From Mycolicibacterium sphagni (GTDB taxonomy: Bacteria > Actinomycetota > Actinomycetes > Mycobacteriales > Mycobacteriaceae): 64,000 bases of DNA. Shown piece by piece: positions 46,748 through 55,536 of this stretch. Under the pieces are notes generated by a model. It searched no databases. It saw only the letters and a list, made by a program, of their open reading frames with translations, and was not told the DNA's origin. A program made the translations under genes and the position numbers. The stretch is from assembly GCF_013337765.1 (NCBI RefSeq), contig NZ_VBSB01000007.1:62001-126000 (forward strand), in the 5' to 3' direction. Positions within the stretch are counted from its first letter, which is position 1. Every line of letters starts with the position of its first letter.

Positions 46748-47841
46748 TGGCGCAACCGTCCTTTGTGTTGAGCGGGCCCGCCGGGACGGTCGTCGCCGAG
46801 GGGATCCAGACGGGGTACGACGATGTCGCCGCCGCGTCGGCCGCGCTGGCCGCCGGATCCGCCGAGCTGGTGGTCGGCGCGCTTCCGTTCGACATCAGGG
46901 GCAAGGCAGCGCTGCTGTCGCCGGCGTCGGTGACGTTCACCGACGCGTTGCCGGTATGGCCGGTGGCGGCGCTGCCCACGGTTCGGATCGCCGCGACGCT
47001 GCCCTCACCCGACGAGCACCGCGCCCGCATCCGGACCGCGCTGGACCGCCTCACCAAGCCCGAAAGTGCTTTGCAGAAGGTCGTTTTGGCGCGCGCCCTG
47101 AGCCTTGTCGCCGACGGCCCGTTGGACGAGCGGGCGATCCTGCGCCGGCTGGTGGCCGACGACGCCGAGGCATGCGCGTACCTGGCCGACCTGTCCCCGG
47201 CCGGCGGCGACTACACCGGCGCCGCGTTGGTCGGCGCCAGCCCTGAGTTGCTGGTGGCCCGCTCCGGTGATCTGGTGACCTGCCAGCCGTTCGCCGGGTC
47301 GGCGCCGCGCTCGACGGATCCGGAGACCGACGCCGCCAACGGCGCCGCGCTTGCCGAGTCGGGGAAGAACCGTCACGAGCACCAGTTGGTCGTCGACGCC
47401 ATGCGCGCCGCGCTCGAGCCGCTCTGCGCCGAGCTCGACGTGGCCGCCCGACCGCAGCTGAGCCACACCACCGCGCTGTGGCATTTGTCCACCCCGATCC
47501 GCGGCCGGCTGCGCGACACCGCCGTCACCGCAATCGATTTGGCGCTCGCGCTGCATCCCACCCCGGCGGTGGGCGGCGTGCCAACCCAGGACGCGGTCGA
47601 TCTGATCGCGCAGCTGGAAGGCGACCGCGGCTTCTACGCCGGCGCGGTCGGCTGGTGCGACGCACGTGGCGATGGCCGCTGGGTGGTGGCGATCCGCGGC
47701 GCCCAGCTGTCCGCCGACCGGCGCGGGGCACTCGCCCAAGCCGGCGGCGGTATCGTCGCAGAATCCGATCCTGACGACGAAGTCGCGGAAACCACAACGA
47801 AATTCAGGACAATCCTGTCGGCACTGGGGGTACAGCAATGA
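46747..47841 (+). CDS. entC: Isochorismate synthase EntC
   Basis: A 364-residue chorismate-using enzyme that makes isochorismate, the precursor of salicylate-derived siderophores or menaquinone. It has LQKVVLARAL, the Ser-rich GASPELLVARSGDLVTCQPFAGS stretch, the signature ALAESGKNRHEHQLVVDAM, and the C-terminal HPTPAVGGVP and GFYAGAVGWCDARGDGRWVVAIR. It overlaps the upstream phosphatase stop (ATG 46747; GTG 46744 possible) and the downstream acetyltransferase start (ATGA). Confidence 0.92.
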   Translation: MAQPSFVLSGPAGTVVAEGIQTGYDDVAAASAALAAGSAELVVGALPFDIRGKAALLSPASVTFTDALPVWPVAALPTVRIAATLPSPDEHRARIRTALDRLTKPESALQKVVLARALSLVADGPLDERAILRRLVADDAEACAYLADLSPAGGDYTGAALVGASPELLVARSGDLVTCQPFAGSAPRSTDPETDAANGAALAESGKNRHEHQLVVDAMRAALEPLCAELDVAARPQLSHTTALWHLSTPIRGRLRDTAVTAIDLALALHPTPAVGGVPTQDAVDLIAQLEGDRGFYAGAVGWCDARGDGRWVVAIRGAQLSADRRGALAQAGGGIVAESDPDDEVAETTTKFRTILSALGVQQ

Positions 47842-48317
47842 CCGAGATCCGTCTGGCCCGACCCGGGGACGAGGCCGAGATCGTCGCGATGATCCGCGAG
47901 CTCGCGGAGTTCGAGCACGCGCTCGATCAGTGCACGGTGACCGAAAGCCAGATCACCGCCGCACTTTTCGCCGACAACCCGGTCGGGTTCTGCCACATCG
48001 CCGAGGTCGACGGCGAAGCCGCCGCGGTGGCCCTGTGGTTCCGCACCTTCTCCACCTGGGACGGCGTAGCCGGAATCTACTTGGAAGACTTGTTCGTTCG
48101 CGACAAGTTCCGCCGGCGCGGGCTGGCCCGTGTGCTACTGGCGACCCTGGCCAAAGAGTGCGTCGACAACGGCTACACCCGCCTCGCGTGGGAGGTCCTG
48201 GATTGGAACGTCAACGCGATCGCGCTCTACGACGCCGTCGGCGGTAAGCAGATGTCGGAGTGGATCAACTACCGGGTGAGCGGCCCGGAGCTGGATGCGT
48301 TGGCAGCCGAGATTTAG
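47838..48317 (+). CDS. GNAT-family N-acetyltransferase
   Basis: A 159-residue acetyltransferase fold: N-terminal RLARPGDEAEIVAMIRELAEFE, the acetyl-CoA loop YLEDLFVRDKFRRRGLARVLLATLA (about 75-99) with the RxxGL core, and WEVLDWNVNAIALYDAVGG. It is related to diamine acetyltransferases; its substrate is unknown. Translation is coupled to entC by ATGA. Its stop overlaps that of the convergent gene by four bases (TTAG). Confidence 0.88.
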   Translation: MTEIRLARPGDEAEIVAMIRELAEFEHALDQCTVTESQITAALFADNPVGFCHIAEVDGEAAAVALWFRTFSTWDGVAGIYLEDLFVRDKFRRRGLARVLLATLAKECVDNGYTRLAWEVLDWNVNAIALYDAVGGKQMSEWINYRVSGPELDALAAEI

Positions 48318-48703
48318 TCCTCGGCCCCTGACGCCCAGCGCAGTGCGGGCGGGCTGAACAACAGCGCGAGTACGGCGATCGCCACCCCGCCGAGCGCGAC
48401 CGCGTAGACAGGCTGGTGTGCGGCAACGATGTACCAGGCCACCGGCAACAGCAGCAGGTTGGCGAATATCGCGATTCCCCTGCCCCACCGCCGCCCGGTG
48501 ATCAGCGCCCAGCCGGCGGCCGCCACGGCGGCGCCCATCACGGCGAACCAGCCGGCCGTGCCGTACCCGTTGACGATGTGTTGGTCGGCGCCGGAGACCG
48601 CGCGCACGACCAGCACCACGGCCACGACGATCGCCACGACACCTTCGGCGGCCGCCACGAATCCGGCGTAGCGAACCACAGGCGGGAGAGCAGGTTGGGT
48701 CAC
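48314..48703 (-). CDS. Four-TM membrane protein
   Basis: A 129-residue integral membrane protein with four segments (about 11-34, 48-66, 73-88 and 95-113). It has no charged signature and no recognised family function. GTG 48703 overlaps the TGA of the upstream acyltransferase (GTGA), so it is the second gene of that operon. Confidence 0.7.
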   Translation of the reverse strand: MTQPALPPVVRYAGFVAAAEGVVAIVVAVVLVVRAVSGADQHIVNGYGTAGWFAVMGAAVAAAGWALITGRRWGRGIAIFANLLLLPVAWYIVAAHQPVYAVALGGVAIAVLALLFSPPALRWASGAED

Positions 48704-49620
48704 CCCCGTAAGGTAACCCGTTGCACTGTGCCGATTCCGGCCGCGGCCGGTGCCGGTTCCGGTCGAGCCGCGCGAAACCAGCCCAGCGGGCTGAGCCCGC
48801 GATAGGGATCGGTCTCCCGCAGCACCAGGAGGTCGTCCAGAATCTGCTCGAGCTGCGCCTGCGTGCGCCGCTTCACGTCGTCGGCCCAGCCCGCCGCGTC
48901 GATGCCGACCGGCGTGGTGGTGTCGATTGGGGTGCCGAACCGCAGATACATCCGCTCCGGCCGCGGAATGAGCGTCGGCCCGACACCGCGCAACAACGGC
49001 AGCGCCATATCGTCGCGGCCACCGAACCGGCTGCTCATGGCTTGGCTGAACCGGCCCCACGCACTGTCCCGCGACGTGAGGCTGCGGTAGACGTCGTCAC
49101 CACCGACGAGCCCGACCGGCACGATCGGATAGCCGGTCTCCACAGCGATCCGCGCGAAGCCCGAGCGCCCCTGCCAGCGCAGGGTGTACTCCTCGCCTTT
49201 GAATTTCGGGATCTCGCGGCCGCCGCCGGGGAACACCAGCACGGTCTGGTCGTGGCGCATGAGTTCGCGCGCGGTTTCCGGTGCGCCGACGACGCCCCCG
49301 TATGCCGCCAGCAGGTCGCCGGGCAGGCCTCGCATCTGACCGAACTGCCGGTCGGCCAGCGGCCGCACCCGCACCCCGATCTCCCGGCGGACCGCATACG
49401 GGATCAGGAAGGTCTCGGCGCTGCCCATCTGAGTGTGGTTGCCCACCAACAGAAATCGGCCGTCGGCGGGTAGGTTGCCCAACCCGTCGATATAGGGGCG
49501 CCACAGGTCGACCACCGGATGGATACCGTCGGCGACGGCTCCAAGCATCCGCTTGAGCGCACGCACCCGCGGCGGGTGATCCATGACGGCGACCTGCGCC
49601 ACCTCTGGTCCGCTGCCCAT
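48700..49620 (-). CDS. Lysophospholipid acyltransferase-like protein (LPLAT/DGAT type)
   Basis: A 306-residue membrane-associated acyltransferase. The HX4 box reads GNHTQMGSAE (about 64-73; the usual final Asp is Glu), followed by LVFPGGGRE and GYPIVPVGLVGGDD. It resembles glycerophosphate or diacylglycerol acyltransferases. ATG 49620 has GAGGAGA nearby. It is divergent from a TetR gene that probably regulates it through the shared palindrome. Confidence 0.82.
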   Translation of the reverse strand: MGSGPEVAQVAVMDHPPRVRALKRMLGAVADGIHPVVDLWRPYIDGLGNLPADGRFLLVGNHTQMGSAETFLIPYAVRREIGVRVRPLADRQFGQMRGLPGDLLAAYGGVVGAPETARELMRHDQTVLVFPGGGREIPKFKGEEYTLRWQGRSGFARIAVETGYPIVPVGLVGGDDVYRSLTSRDSAWGRFSQAMSSRFGGRDDMALPLLRGVGPTLIPRPERMYLRFGTPIDTTTPVGIDAAGWADDVKRRTQAQLEQILDDLLVLRETDPYRGLSPLGWFRAARPEPAPAAAGIGTVQRVTLRG

Positions 49621-49642
49621 TCTGATCTCCTCACCTGCCACA

Positions 49643-49667
49643 AACGAACTAGTTCGTTCTTTATACT
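49643..49667. promoter_or_regulatory. TetR operator and promoter between divergent genes
   Basis: AACGAACTAGTTCGTT (49643-49658) is a perfect 16-bp palindrome in the 55-base gap between the acyltransferase and TetR genes. A -10 box TATACT (49662-49667) follows and ends eight bases before the TetR GTG, implying a leaderless or nearly leaderless transcript. The palindrome would cover the -35 region, so TetR binding should repress its own gene and its divergent neighbour. Confidence 0.75.
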
Positions 49668-49675
49668 CTTGCTTT

Positions 49676-50275
49676 GTGAGAAGCACCTCAGAGCTGCGCG
49701 AACAGATCCTGGCCGCCGCGCGCAGCGAGTTCGCCCGGTACGGGTTCGCAGGTGGGCGCATCGATCGCATCGCCTCGGCAGCCAGCGCGAGCAAGGAACG
49801 GCTCTACGCCCACTTCGGCGACAAGGAGGCGCTTTTCCGCGAGGTGCTCGCCGTCGATGTCGCCGAGTTCTTCCAGGCGGTTCAGATGCGGCCCAACGCC
49901 GTCCCCGAGTTCGTCGGCGACGTCTTCGACGTGAATGTGCGCCGCCCCGAGCACCATCGGATGGTGGCGTGGGCCCATCTCGAGGGGCTCACGCTGGCCG
50001 AGCCCACCGCCGATGGCCAGCCACTGCCCGAACTGGCTATCGCCACAATCGCCGAAGCCCAGGCCGCCGGGTACGTCGATCCGTGCTGGGATCCCCGCGA
50101 CCTCCTCGTCACCCTGTTCGGCATCGCATTGGCATGGGCACACTTCCCCGACCCGGCCGCCGCGACCACGTCACCGGAGATATTGGCCCACCGGCGGTCC
50201 GCGGCGATCGAGGCGGCGGCCCGTGTCGTCTCCCCCACCGGGCGCCTCACCGCCGGAACACCACCCACCGCATAG
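49676..50275 (+). CDS. TetR-family regulator, probable repressor of the divergent acyltransferase operon
   Basis: A 199-residue TetR protein with helix-turn-helix AARSEFARYGFAGGRIDRIASAASASKERLYAHFGDKEALF (about 12-52) and a helical ligand domain. It starts at GTG 49676 (VRSTSELREQ), directly after the palindrome and -10 box. Its 3' end overlaps the convergent GtrA gene by 29 bases. An acyl-CoA or fatty-acid ligand is a guess from the neighbour. Confidence 0.88.
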   Translation: MRSTSELREQILAAARSEFARYGFAGGRIDRIASAASASKERLYAHFGDKEALFREVLAVDVAEFFQAVQMRPNAVPEFVGDVFDVNVRRPEHHRMVAWAHLEGLTLAEPTADGQPLPELAIATIAEAQAAGYVDPCWDPRDLLVTLFGIALAWAHFPDPAAATTSPEILAHRRSAAIEAAARVVSPTGRLTAGTPPTA

Positions 50276-50720
50276 CGCAGTACATGTAGATCCCCTCGCA
50301 CGCGCCTGCCGCTATCCGGGCCAGGTGGTACTCGACACCGAGGGCGCGCAGCGCAGTGGAAATGCCGAGGATGAAGGCCAGGTAGTTGATCACGACGACG
50401 ACGACGTAAACGGCCACCTGCGGCCCGACAGCACCGTGGGACTGGAAGTTCACCACCCGATTGAGGATGTAGCTCGCGGCGAAGGCACATGCGTAGGCCA
50501 GCGTCACCGCGAGGCCGAACGGCGCATGCAACACCCCGTGCAGCACCGTGAGCACCACCAAATCCAGCGCGAAGGTGCCGGAGTTGATCACCACGAAACC
50601 CAAAAAAGTCGGCGCCACAACGGAATTCAGGCCCAGGGGCAGCCGCGCGACGACCGCCTCACAGGCCCGGTGGAACCAGCCGACGGCACTGGCCGAACCC
50701 GGCTCCGACCCCACAATCAC
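50247..50720 (-). CDS. GtrA-family membrane protein
   Basis: A 157-residue protein with four membrane segments in the GtrA arrangement (NSGTFALDLVVLTVL, AYACAFAASYILNRVVNF, a third helix, and GIYMYCAMRWVVFRR). GtrA proteins are thought to flip or carry prenyl-linked sugars for cell-envelope glycosylation. The GTG 50720 start gives a normal N-terminus. It overlaps the TetR gene tail to tail by 29 bases. Confidence 0.82.
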   Translation of the reverse strand: MIVGSEPGSASAVGWFHRACEAVVARLPLGLNSVVAPTFLGFVVINSGTFALDLVVLTVLHGVLHAPFGLAVTLAYACAFAASYILNRVVNFQSHGAVGPQVAVYVVVVVINYLAFILGISTALRALGVEYHLARIAAGACEGIYMYCAMRWVVFRR

Positions 50721-50811
50721 GCCGCGAGCATGCCACCGGCAGCTGACCCCTTAGTGATGAGCAGGCAAACACTTCGAATTCCGGTCCGCGACGCGATTAG
50801 GCTCATGGCTC

Positions 50812-51783
50812 GTGCGTGCCGTCCTGATCGTGAACCCGAACGCCACCTCCACCACGGCGGCCGGCCGCGATCTGCTCGCCCATGCATTGGAGAGTCGGGT
50901 GGAGCTGGAGGTCGTGCACACCGATCACCGCGGCCACGCCATCGAGATCGCCGAAGCCGCCAAGCACAACGGCACCGACGTGATCATCGTCCACGGCGGC
51001 GACGGCACGGTGAACGAGGTGGTCAACGGGCTGATGGGCCGGCCAGGCCGGCCAATATCGGACACGATGCCCGCAGTGGCCGTGGTGCCCGGCGGGTCGG
51101 CGAACGTCTTCGCCCGGGCGCTGGGCATCAGCCCGGACCCGATCGCCGCCACCAATCAGCTGGTCGACCTGCTCACCGCGCGCCGCAACGGCGCAGCGTG
51201 GCGACGGATCGGGCTGATGGACTGCGGCGAGCGCTGGGCGGTGTTCACCGCGGGCATGGGCGTCGACGGCGATGTCGTGGCGGCGGTGGAAGCGCAGCGG
51301 GCCAAGGGCCGCAAGGTAACTGCGGGCCGCTACATCCGGGTGGCGATACGGGAGATGCTGGCCAGCGCCCGCAAAGAACCCCTGCTGACGCTGGAACTCG
51401 CCGACCAGGCACCGGTGACCGGCGTCTACTTCGCGTTCATCTCCAACTCGACCCCGTGGACCTACGCCAACACGACGCCGGTATGGACCAACCCGGACAC
51501 CACATTCGAGACCGGCCTGGGTGTTTTCGCCGTGACCAGCATGAACGTCTGGAAGAACCTGATGCTGGTGCGACGCATGGTGTCCCAGAAGCACAACATC
51601 AAGGCCAAGCACCTGATCCGGGACGACAACGTGGCCTGGGTGCGGATCACCAGCGCCGAACCCGTCGCTAGCCAGATCGACGGAGATTTTCTCGGGCTGC
51701 GCGAAGAAATGACGTTCCGGTCGGTTCCGGAGGTGTTGAGCGTGGTCGCTCCCCCAAAGGCCACCCCGTCTGACCAGCGGTAA
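50812..51783 (+). CDS. Diacylglycerol/sphingosine kinase-like lipid kinase
   Basis: A 323-residue lipid kinase of the DAGK catalytic family. The nucleotide loop is IIVHGGDGTVNEVVNGL (about 62-78), with VVPGGSANVFARALG and the substrate-side GMGVDGDVVAAVE and WKNLMLVRRMV. It may phosphorylate diacylglycerol or a mycobacterial lipid. GTG 50812 starts the usual RAVLIVNPNA. It precedes the whiB1 promoter region. Confidence 0.85.
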   Translation: MRAVLIVNPNATSTTAAGRDLLAHALESRVELEVVHTDHRGHAIEIAEAAKHNGTDVIIVHGGDGTVNEVVNGLMGRPGRPISDTMPAVAVVPGGSANVFARALGISPDPIAATNQLVDLLTARRNGAAWRRIGLMDCGERWAVFTAGMGVDGDVVAAVEAQRAKGRKVTAGRYIRVAIREMLASARKEPLLTLELADQAPVTGVYFAFISNSTPWTYANTTPVWTNPDTTFETGLGVFAVTSMNVWKNLMLVRRMVSQKHNIKAKHLIRDDNVAWVRITSAEPVASQIDGDFLGLREEMTFRSVPEVLSVVAPPKATPSDQR

Positions 51784-51864
51784 TAACTTCACGCTGTCTG
51801 CCTGAGGGCGCAGGTGAGTTGAGTGTAGTACAAACGGGTAGAGGGTTAGTTGACCCACCCCCGT

Positions 51865-51880
51865 AGTGACATTGCCCACG
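51865..51880 (+). promoter_or_regulatory. CRP-like binding site upstream of whiB1
   Basis: AGTGACATTGCCCACG lies about 140 bases before whiB1 and matches the form of the cAMP-receptor-protein site in the M. tuberculosis whiB1 promoter (AGTGA-N6-CCACG, from memory). It probably mediates CRP control of whiB1. Confidence 0.65.
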
Positions 51881-52020
51881 TGTTAACTGAGTCCTATTGA
51901 CATCCGTCGAGGCTGTGAAACGATCGGATGCAACAGCACAGAAACATTTGTGTGCACGCGTTAACAGCCGAAGAAAAAGCCAGCGCGATCAGTCGCGCAC
52001 TTAGTAAGGAGTAGCGACAA

Positions 52021-52275
52021 ATGGATTGGCGCCACAAGGCGGTCTGTCGGGACGAGGATCCGGAACTGTTCTTCCCTGTCGGGAACAGCGGTCCGGCGCT
52101 TGCCCAGATCGCCGACGCGAAGCTCGTATGCAACCGTTGTCCGGTGACGACGGAGTGCCTGAGCTGGGCTTTGGATTCCGGCCAGGATGCCGGCGTCTGG
52201 GGCGGCATGAGCGAGGACGAGCGTCGCGCGCTCAAGCGTCGCAACGCCAGGACCCGCGCTCGCACAAGCGTCTAA
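52021..52275 (+). CDS. whiB1: WhiB1 iron-sulfur transcription factor
   Basis: An 84-residue WhiB protein: four cluster cysteines (one in AVCRDEDPELFFP, then VCNRCPVTTEC), the GVWGG turn and a basic C-terminus (RALKRRNARTRAR). The nitric-oxide-sensitive [4Fe-4S] cluster controls its pairing with sigma-A. It is essential in M. tuberculosis. GGAG lies just before the ATG. A CRP-like site and a strong downstream terminator flank the gene, so it is monocistronic. Confidence 0.96.
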   Translation: MDWRHKAVCRDEDPELFFPVGNSGPALAQIADAKLVCNRCPVTTECLSWALDSGQDAGVWGGMSEDERRALKRRNARTRARTSV

Positions 52276-52292
52276 GTCTCTTTCATAGCTCG

Positions 52293-52336
52293 AAAAAATC
52301 GCGGTCCCGGCAAATGCCGGGAGCCGCGGTTTTTTA
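52293..52336 (+). terminator. Rho-independent terminator of whiB1
   Basis: An A-run, then CGCGG...CCCGGC and GCCGGG...CCGCGG pairing around the loop AAAT, then a run of six T. Bidirectional shape; it separates whiB1 from the convergent pdtaS gene. Confidence 0.88.
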
Positions 52337-52364
52337 TATTTCAATGTCATGTCCGTCACATTTG

Positions 52365-53861
52365 CTATTGCGGAACTCGCGCACTCGTACGTCGCCCAAG
52401 TGGCACCCGTAACACCACATCGGTCCCGCCACCGGCAACCTCATGCATTCCCAGCGAGCCGTCGAGCTCCGCGGTCACCAGAGTCCGCACGATCTGCAGG
52501 CCCAGCCGGTCGGACTTCTCCAGACTGAAACCGTCCGGCAGCCCACGCCCGTCGTCGTGCACGACGACGTCCAGCCACCGGGCCGAGCGCTCGGACCTGA
52601 TCGTCACGCAGCCCTGTTTGGCCGACGGCTCGAAGGCGTGCTCGATGGCGTTCTGCACCAGCTCGGTCACCACCATCACCAAGGCGGTGGCCCGGTCGGC
52701 GTCCAGCACGCCCAGCGCGCCCTCCCGGTTGATGCGGATGGGCGTGTCGACGCGGGCCACGTCGTTCATGATCGGCAGGATCCGGTCGATCACCTCGTCG
52801 AGGTTGACCTCCTCGTCCACGGACATCGACAACGCCTCGTGCACCTGGGCGATCGAAGCCACCCGGCGCACCGACTCCATCAGTGCCTCGCGGGCCTCTT
52901 CATTACTGGTGCGGCGAGATTGAAGGCGCAGCAGCGCGGCGACGGTCTGCAGGTTGTTCTTGACCCGGTGGTGGATCTCGCGGATGGTCGCGTCCTTGGA
53001 CAGCAGAGCCCTGTCGCGGCGCTTGACCTCGGTGACGTCCCGGATGAGCACCGCAGCCCCGGCAGCGGCGCCGTGGACCACCAGGGGCAGTGTGCGCATG
53101 AGTACCGCGGCACCGCCGGCGTCGACCTCCAGCCGCATGCTCGACCCACCGGCCAGCGAGTCCCGCACGTGCTCGGCCAGTTCCAGGGCCTCGAAGGGGT
53201 CGGAGATCAGCGGCCGGGTGATCGCCACCAGGTTGTGGCCCTCGAGCTCGGCCGCCAGCCCCATCCGGTGGTAGGCCGACAACGCGTTGGGGCTGGCGTA
53301 GGCGACGACGCCGTCGACGTCGAGTCGGATGAAACCGTCACCGACCCGGGGGCTCGACCGGGACAGCGCCAGGTCGCCGACGTTGGGAAACGTGCCTTCG
53401 GACAGCATGTGCAGCAGGTTGCCCGCGCAGTCCAGGTAGGCGCGCTCCAGTGGCGAGGAGGTGCGCCGCTCGGCCAGCGCGGTCTGGTGGGTCAGGACGG
53501 CCACCACGTTGTTGTTGTAGCTGACCGGAACGGCTTCGACGTCGATGTCGGGTTCGCGCAGTTTCGGATCGCTGTCACCGCGGCCGATCGCACCCGAGTC
53601 GAACGCCGAGGTCACCAGCGGCAACTCCCCCTCGGCGACGACGGTTCCGACGGCGTCCTTGAGCAGGACGGTCGGGGCGGTGTTCGGCCGGCACTGGGCC
53701 ACGCAGACCAGCGCGCCGTCGTCGCGACGCACCCACATCAGATAGTCGGCGAACGAGAGGTCCGCCAGAAGTTGCCATTCGCCGACCACTGCATGCAGGT
53801 GGTCCACAGCGCTGCCTGGGAGCACCGTGTGCTCGGCGAGCAGGTCACCGAGGGTGGACAC
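52365..53861 (-). CDS. pdtaS: Sensor histidine kinase PdtaS
   Basis: A 498-residue soluble kinase with an N-terminal GAF domain (about 1-145), a PAS domain (about 175-290), then a HisKA_2 dimer domain with phospho-acceptor His in IREIHHRVKNNLQTVAALLRLQ (about 302) and an HATPase (NAIEHAF, VHDDGRGLP). With the RNA-binding response regulator PdtaR it controls termination at specific leaders. The downstream biotin carrier is separated by four bases from the kinase start, in the opposite order, so the carrier gene comes first in the transcript. Confidence 0.93.
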   Translation of the reverse strand: MSTLGDLLAEHTVLPGSAVDHLHAVVGEWQLLADLSFADYLMWVRRDDGALVCVAQCRPNTAPTVLLKDAVGTVVAEGELPLVTSAFDSGAIGRGDSDPKLREPDIDVEAVPVSYNNNVVAVLTHQTALAERRTSSPLERAYLDCAGNLLHMLSEGTFPNVGDLALSRSSPRVGDGFIRLDVDGVVAYASPNALSAYHRMGLAAELEGHNLVAITRPLISDPFEALELAEHVRDSLAGGSSMRLEVDAGGAAVLMRTLPLVVHGAAAGAAVLIRDVTEVKRRDRALLSKDATIREIHHRVKNNLQTVAALLRLQSRRTSNEEAREALMESVRRVASIAQVHEALSMSVDEEVNLDEVIDRILPIMNDVARVDTPIRINREGALGVLDADRATALVMVVTELVQNAIEHAFEPSAKQGCVTIRSERSARWLDVVVHDDGRGLPDGFSLEKSDRLGLQIVRTLVTAELDGSLGMHEVAGGGTDVVLRVPLGRRTSARVPQ

Positions 53862-53865
53862 GGAG

Positions 53866-54081
53866 CTAGTCGATCACGGCAATGAGGTCGCCGGCCTGGA
53901 TGACGTCGCCTACCGACACGCTGACCTCAGTGACGGTGCCGCCGACTTCGGCCAGCACCGGGATCTCCATCTTCATCGACTCCAGAAGCACCAGGGTATC
54001 GCCCGCGCCGATCTGGTCTCCCTTGCTGACCACGACCTCGAGCACACTGGCCACGATCTCGGCGCGAACATCCTCGGCCAT
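53866..54081 (-). CDS. Biotinylated carrier protein (TB7.3-like)
   Basis: A 71-residue biotinyl/lipoyl domain with the target lysine in LESMKMEIP (Lys about 35). It would act as the biotin carrier for an acyl-CoA carboxylase. ATG 54081 (MAEDVRAEIVAS) gives the normal length. It ends four bases before pdtaS starts, which argues for cotranscription. Confidence 0.93.
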   Translation of the reverse strand: MAEDVRAEIVASVLEVVVSKGDQIGAGDTLVLLESMKMEIPVLAEVGGTVTEVSVSVGDVIQAGDLIAVID

Positions 54082-54210
54082 CTTCACCCTCACTCTTGGT
54101 GCTGCTCAAACTCTTGATGCGGCTCTATCGAACCACAACACCGGGTGGTCAGAGGTTGGATGGTGCCGTGAGACACTGTATGCAGCGTCAAGATCACATG
54201 GAGGTACATC

Positions 54211-54285
54211 ATGGCCAAGCGTGGCCGTAAGAAGCGGGACCGCAAGCACAGCAAAGCCAACCACGGCAGGCGTCCCAACGCCTGA
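54211..54285 (+). CDS. Small ribosomal-associated protein bL37
   Basis: A 24-codon gene: MAKRGRKKRDRKHSKANHG then RRPNA. This extremely basic peptide matches bL37, a protein first seen in cryo-EM structures of the mycobacterial 50S subunit and absent from many older annotations. GGAGGT lies six bases before the ATG, and a perfect terminator follows, so it has its own small transcription unit. It lies on the plus strand between the biotin carrier and rshA genes, which run the other way. Confidence 0.9.
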   Translation: MAKRGRKKRDRKHSKANHGRRPNA

Positions 54286-54302
54286 TAACACTCACGTCTG
54301 AT

Positions 54303-54338
54303 AACAAAGGGCCCGGCATGATGCCGGGCCCTTTGTTT
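54303..54338 (+). terminator. Rho-independent terminator of the bL37 gene
   Basis: AACAAAGGGCCCGGCA and TGCCGGGCCCTTTGTT form a perfect 16-bp stem around a short loop (TGA-like centre), ending in TTTTG. It lies 17 bases past the bL37 stop and also faces the end of rshA, so it can serve both strands. Confidence 0.9.
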
Positions 54339-54345
54339 TGGCACG

Positions 54346-54657
54346 TTATCCGCGCCGGATGATCGTGGTCTGGCTGATCTGCAGGCGCACCCGCTCCAAC
54401 AAATGCTTGGGAGCCGTCTCTCCGCTGCACCGGGACGCGACCAGCTTCTTGATGCGCTCCTCGACCCCGTAGTACTGCAGGCACGTCGGGCACTCTTCGA
54501 GGTGATGACGCAGCCGGTCTTTCGTCTCGGCCGTGCATTCACCGTCGAGCAGCGTCCACACCTCCGCGATCACCGCAGCGCACTCGGGATGAGCCGGGTC
54601 CACCGGTCCGACCGGCGGACGCCAGTCCATATCGCCCGATACGTTCTCGTCGCTCAT
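54346..54657 (-). CDS. rshA: RshA anti-sigma factor (mycothiol-system type)
   Basis: A 103-residue redox-sensing anti-sigma factor of the ZAS family. The HxxxCxxC motif is HHLEECPTC (about 51-59), with a second Cys in SRCSGE. It holds SigH inactive under reducing conditions and releases it when thiols oxidise. The start overlaps the sigH stop (ATGA). The nearby bL37 terminator ends its transcript. Confidence 0.93.
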   Translation of the reverse strand: MSDENVSGDMDWRPPVGPVDPAHPECAAVIAEVWTLLDGECTAETKDRLRHHLEECPTCLQYYGVEERIKKLVASRCSGETAPKHLLERVRLQISQTTIIRRG

Positions 54658-55325
54658 GAGACGACCTCCTCCGGCGTGTCCTCCGTCTGGCCGCGGAGTT
54701 CATCCCCGGGTCGCTCCGCTCCTGCCCGCCGGGCGAACCCGCGTTCCTTGGCAACGTCGGCCAGCAGGGTGCGCAACTGGCGCCTGCCTCGGTGCAGCCG
54801 GGACATCACCGTCCCGATCGGGGTATCCATGATTTCGGCGATCTCCTTGTACGGGAAGCCCTCGACGTCGGCGTAGTACACCGCCATCCGAAACTCCTCC
54901 GGCAATGCCTGCAGAGCTTCCTTGATTTCGGTGTCGGGCAGCAGTTCGAGTGCCTCGACCTCGGCTGAGCGCAGTCCAGTGGAGGTGTGCTCGGCGTTGG
55001 CCGCCAACTGCCAGTCGGTGATCTCCTCGGTCGGATACTCAGCCGGCTGGCGCTGCTTCTTGCGGTAACTGTTGATGTAGGTGTTCGTCAGAATCCGGTA
55101 CAGCCACGCCTTGAGGTTGGTGCCCTCGCGGAAGGACCGGAAGCCGGCGTAGGCCTTGACCATGGTTTCTTGCAGTAGGTCTTCGGCATCGGCCGGATTG
55201 CGCGTCATGCGGAGCGCACCGCCGTAGAGCTGATCCAGCAGCGGGATCGCGTCGCGCTCGAAGCGCGCGGTCAACTCCGCGTCGGACTCCTCGCGGGCGG
55301 GAACCTCGGTGTCGATATCGGTCAT
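54654..55325 (-). CDS. sigH: ECF sigma factor SigH
   Basis: A 223-residue ECF sigma factor for heat and oxidative stress. Region 2 is [37 protein letters not shown] and region 4 [39 protein letters not shown]. It directs transcription of thioredoxin, mycothiol and heat-shock genes. ATG 55325 matches the family; upstream in-frame codons to 55442 belong to the leader. A candidate SigH-type promoter lies about 210 bases upstream. Confidence 0.95.
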   Translation of the reverse strand: MTDIDTEVPAREESDAELTARFERDAIPLLDQLYGGALRMTRNPADAEDLLQETMVKAYAGFRSFREGTNLKAWLYRILTNTYINSYRKKQRQPAEYPTEEITDWQLAANAEHTSTGLRSAEVEALELLPDTEIKEALQALPEEFRMAVYYADVEGFPYKEIAEIMDTPIGTVMSRLHRGRRQLRTLLADVAKERGFARRAGAERPGDELRGQTEDTPEEVVS

Positions 55326-55536
55326 CGTGGGTGACACAGTCCCTTCTGCCGCGGTGCTCCAGATGAGCTCCGGCAGCGGTATCGGACGGATGAGAAATGC
55401 GGGTGCCTGCTCTTGCGCCATCATGCACACTGCAGCTGACACCGGACTTCTCTCCTTCCGATCCTAAGGCTGTGACCAACAGCTTTTCCGAGGAGACCGC
55501 GGATTGCGGGCCTGGATAGCTACGAACACTGTCCAC

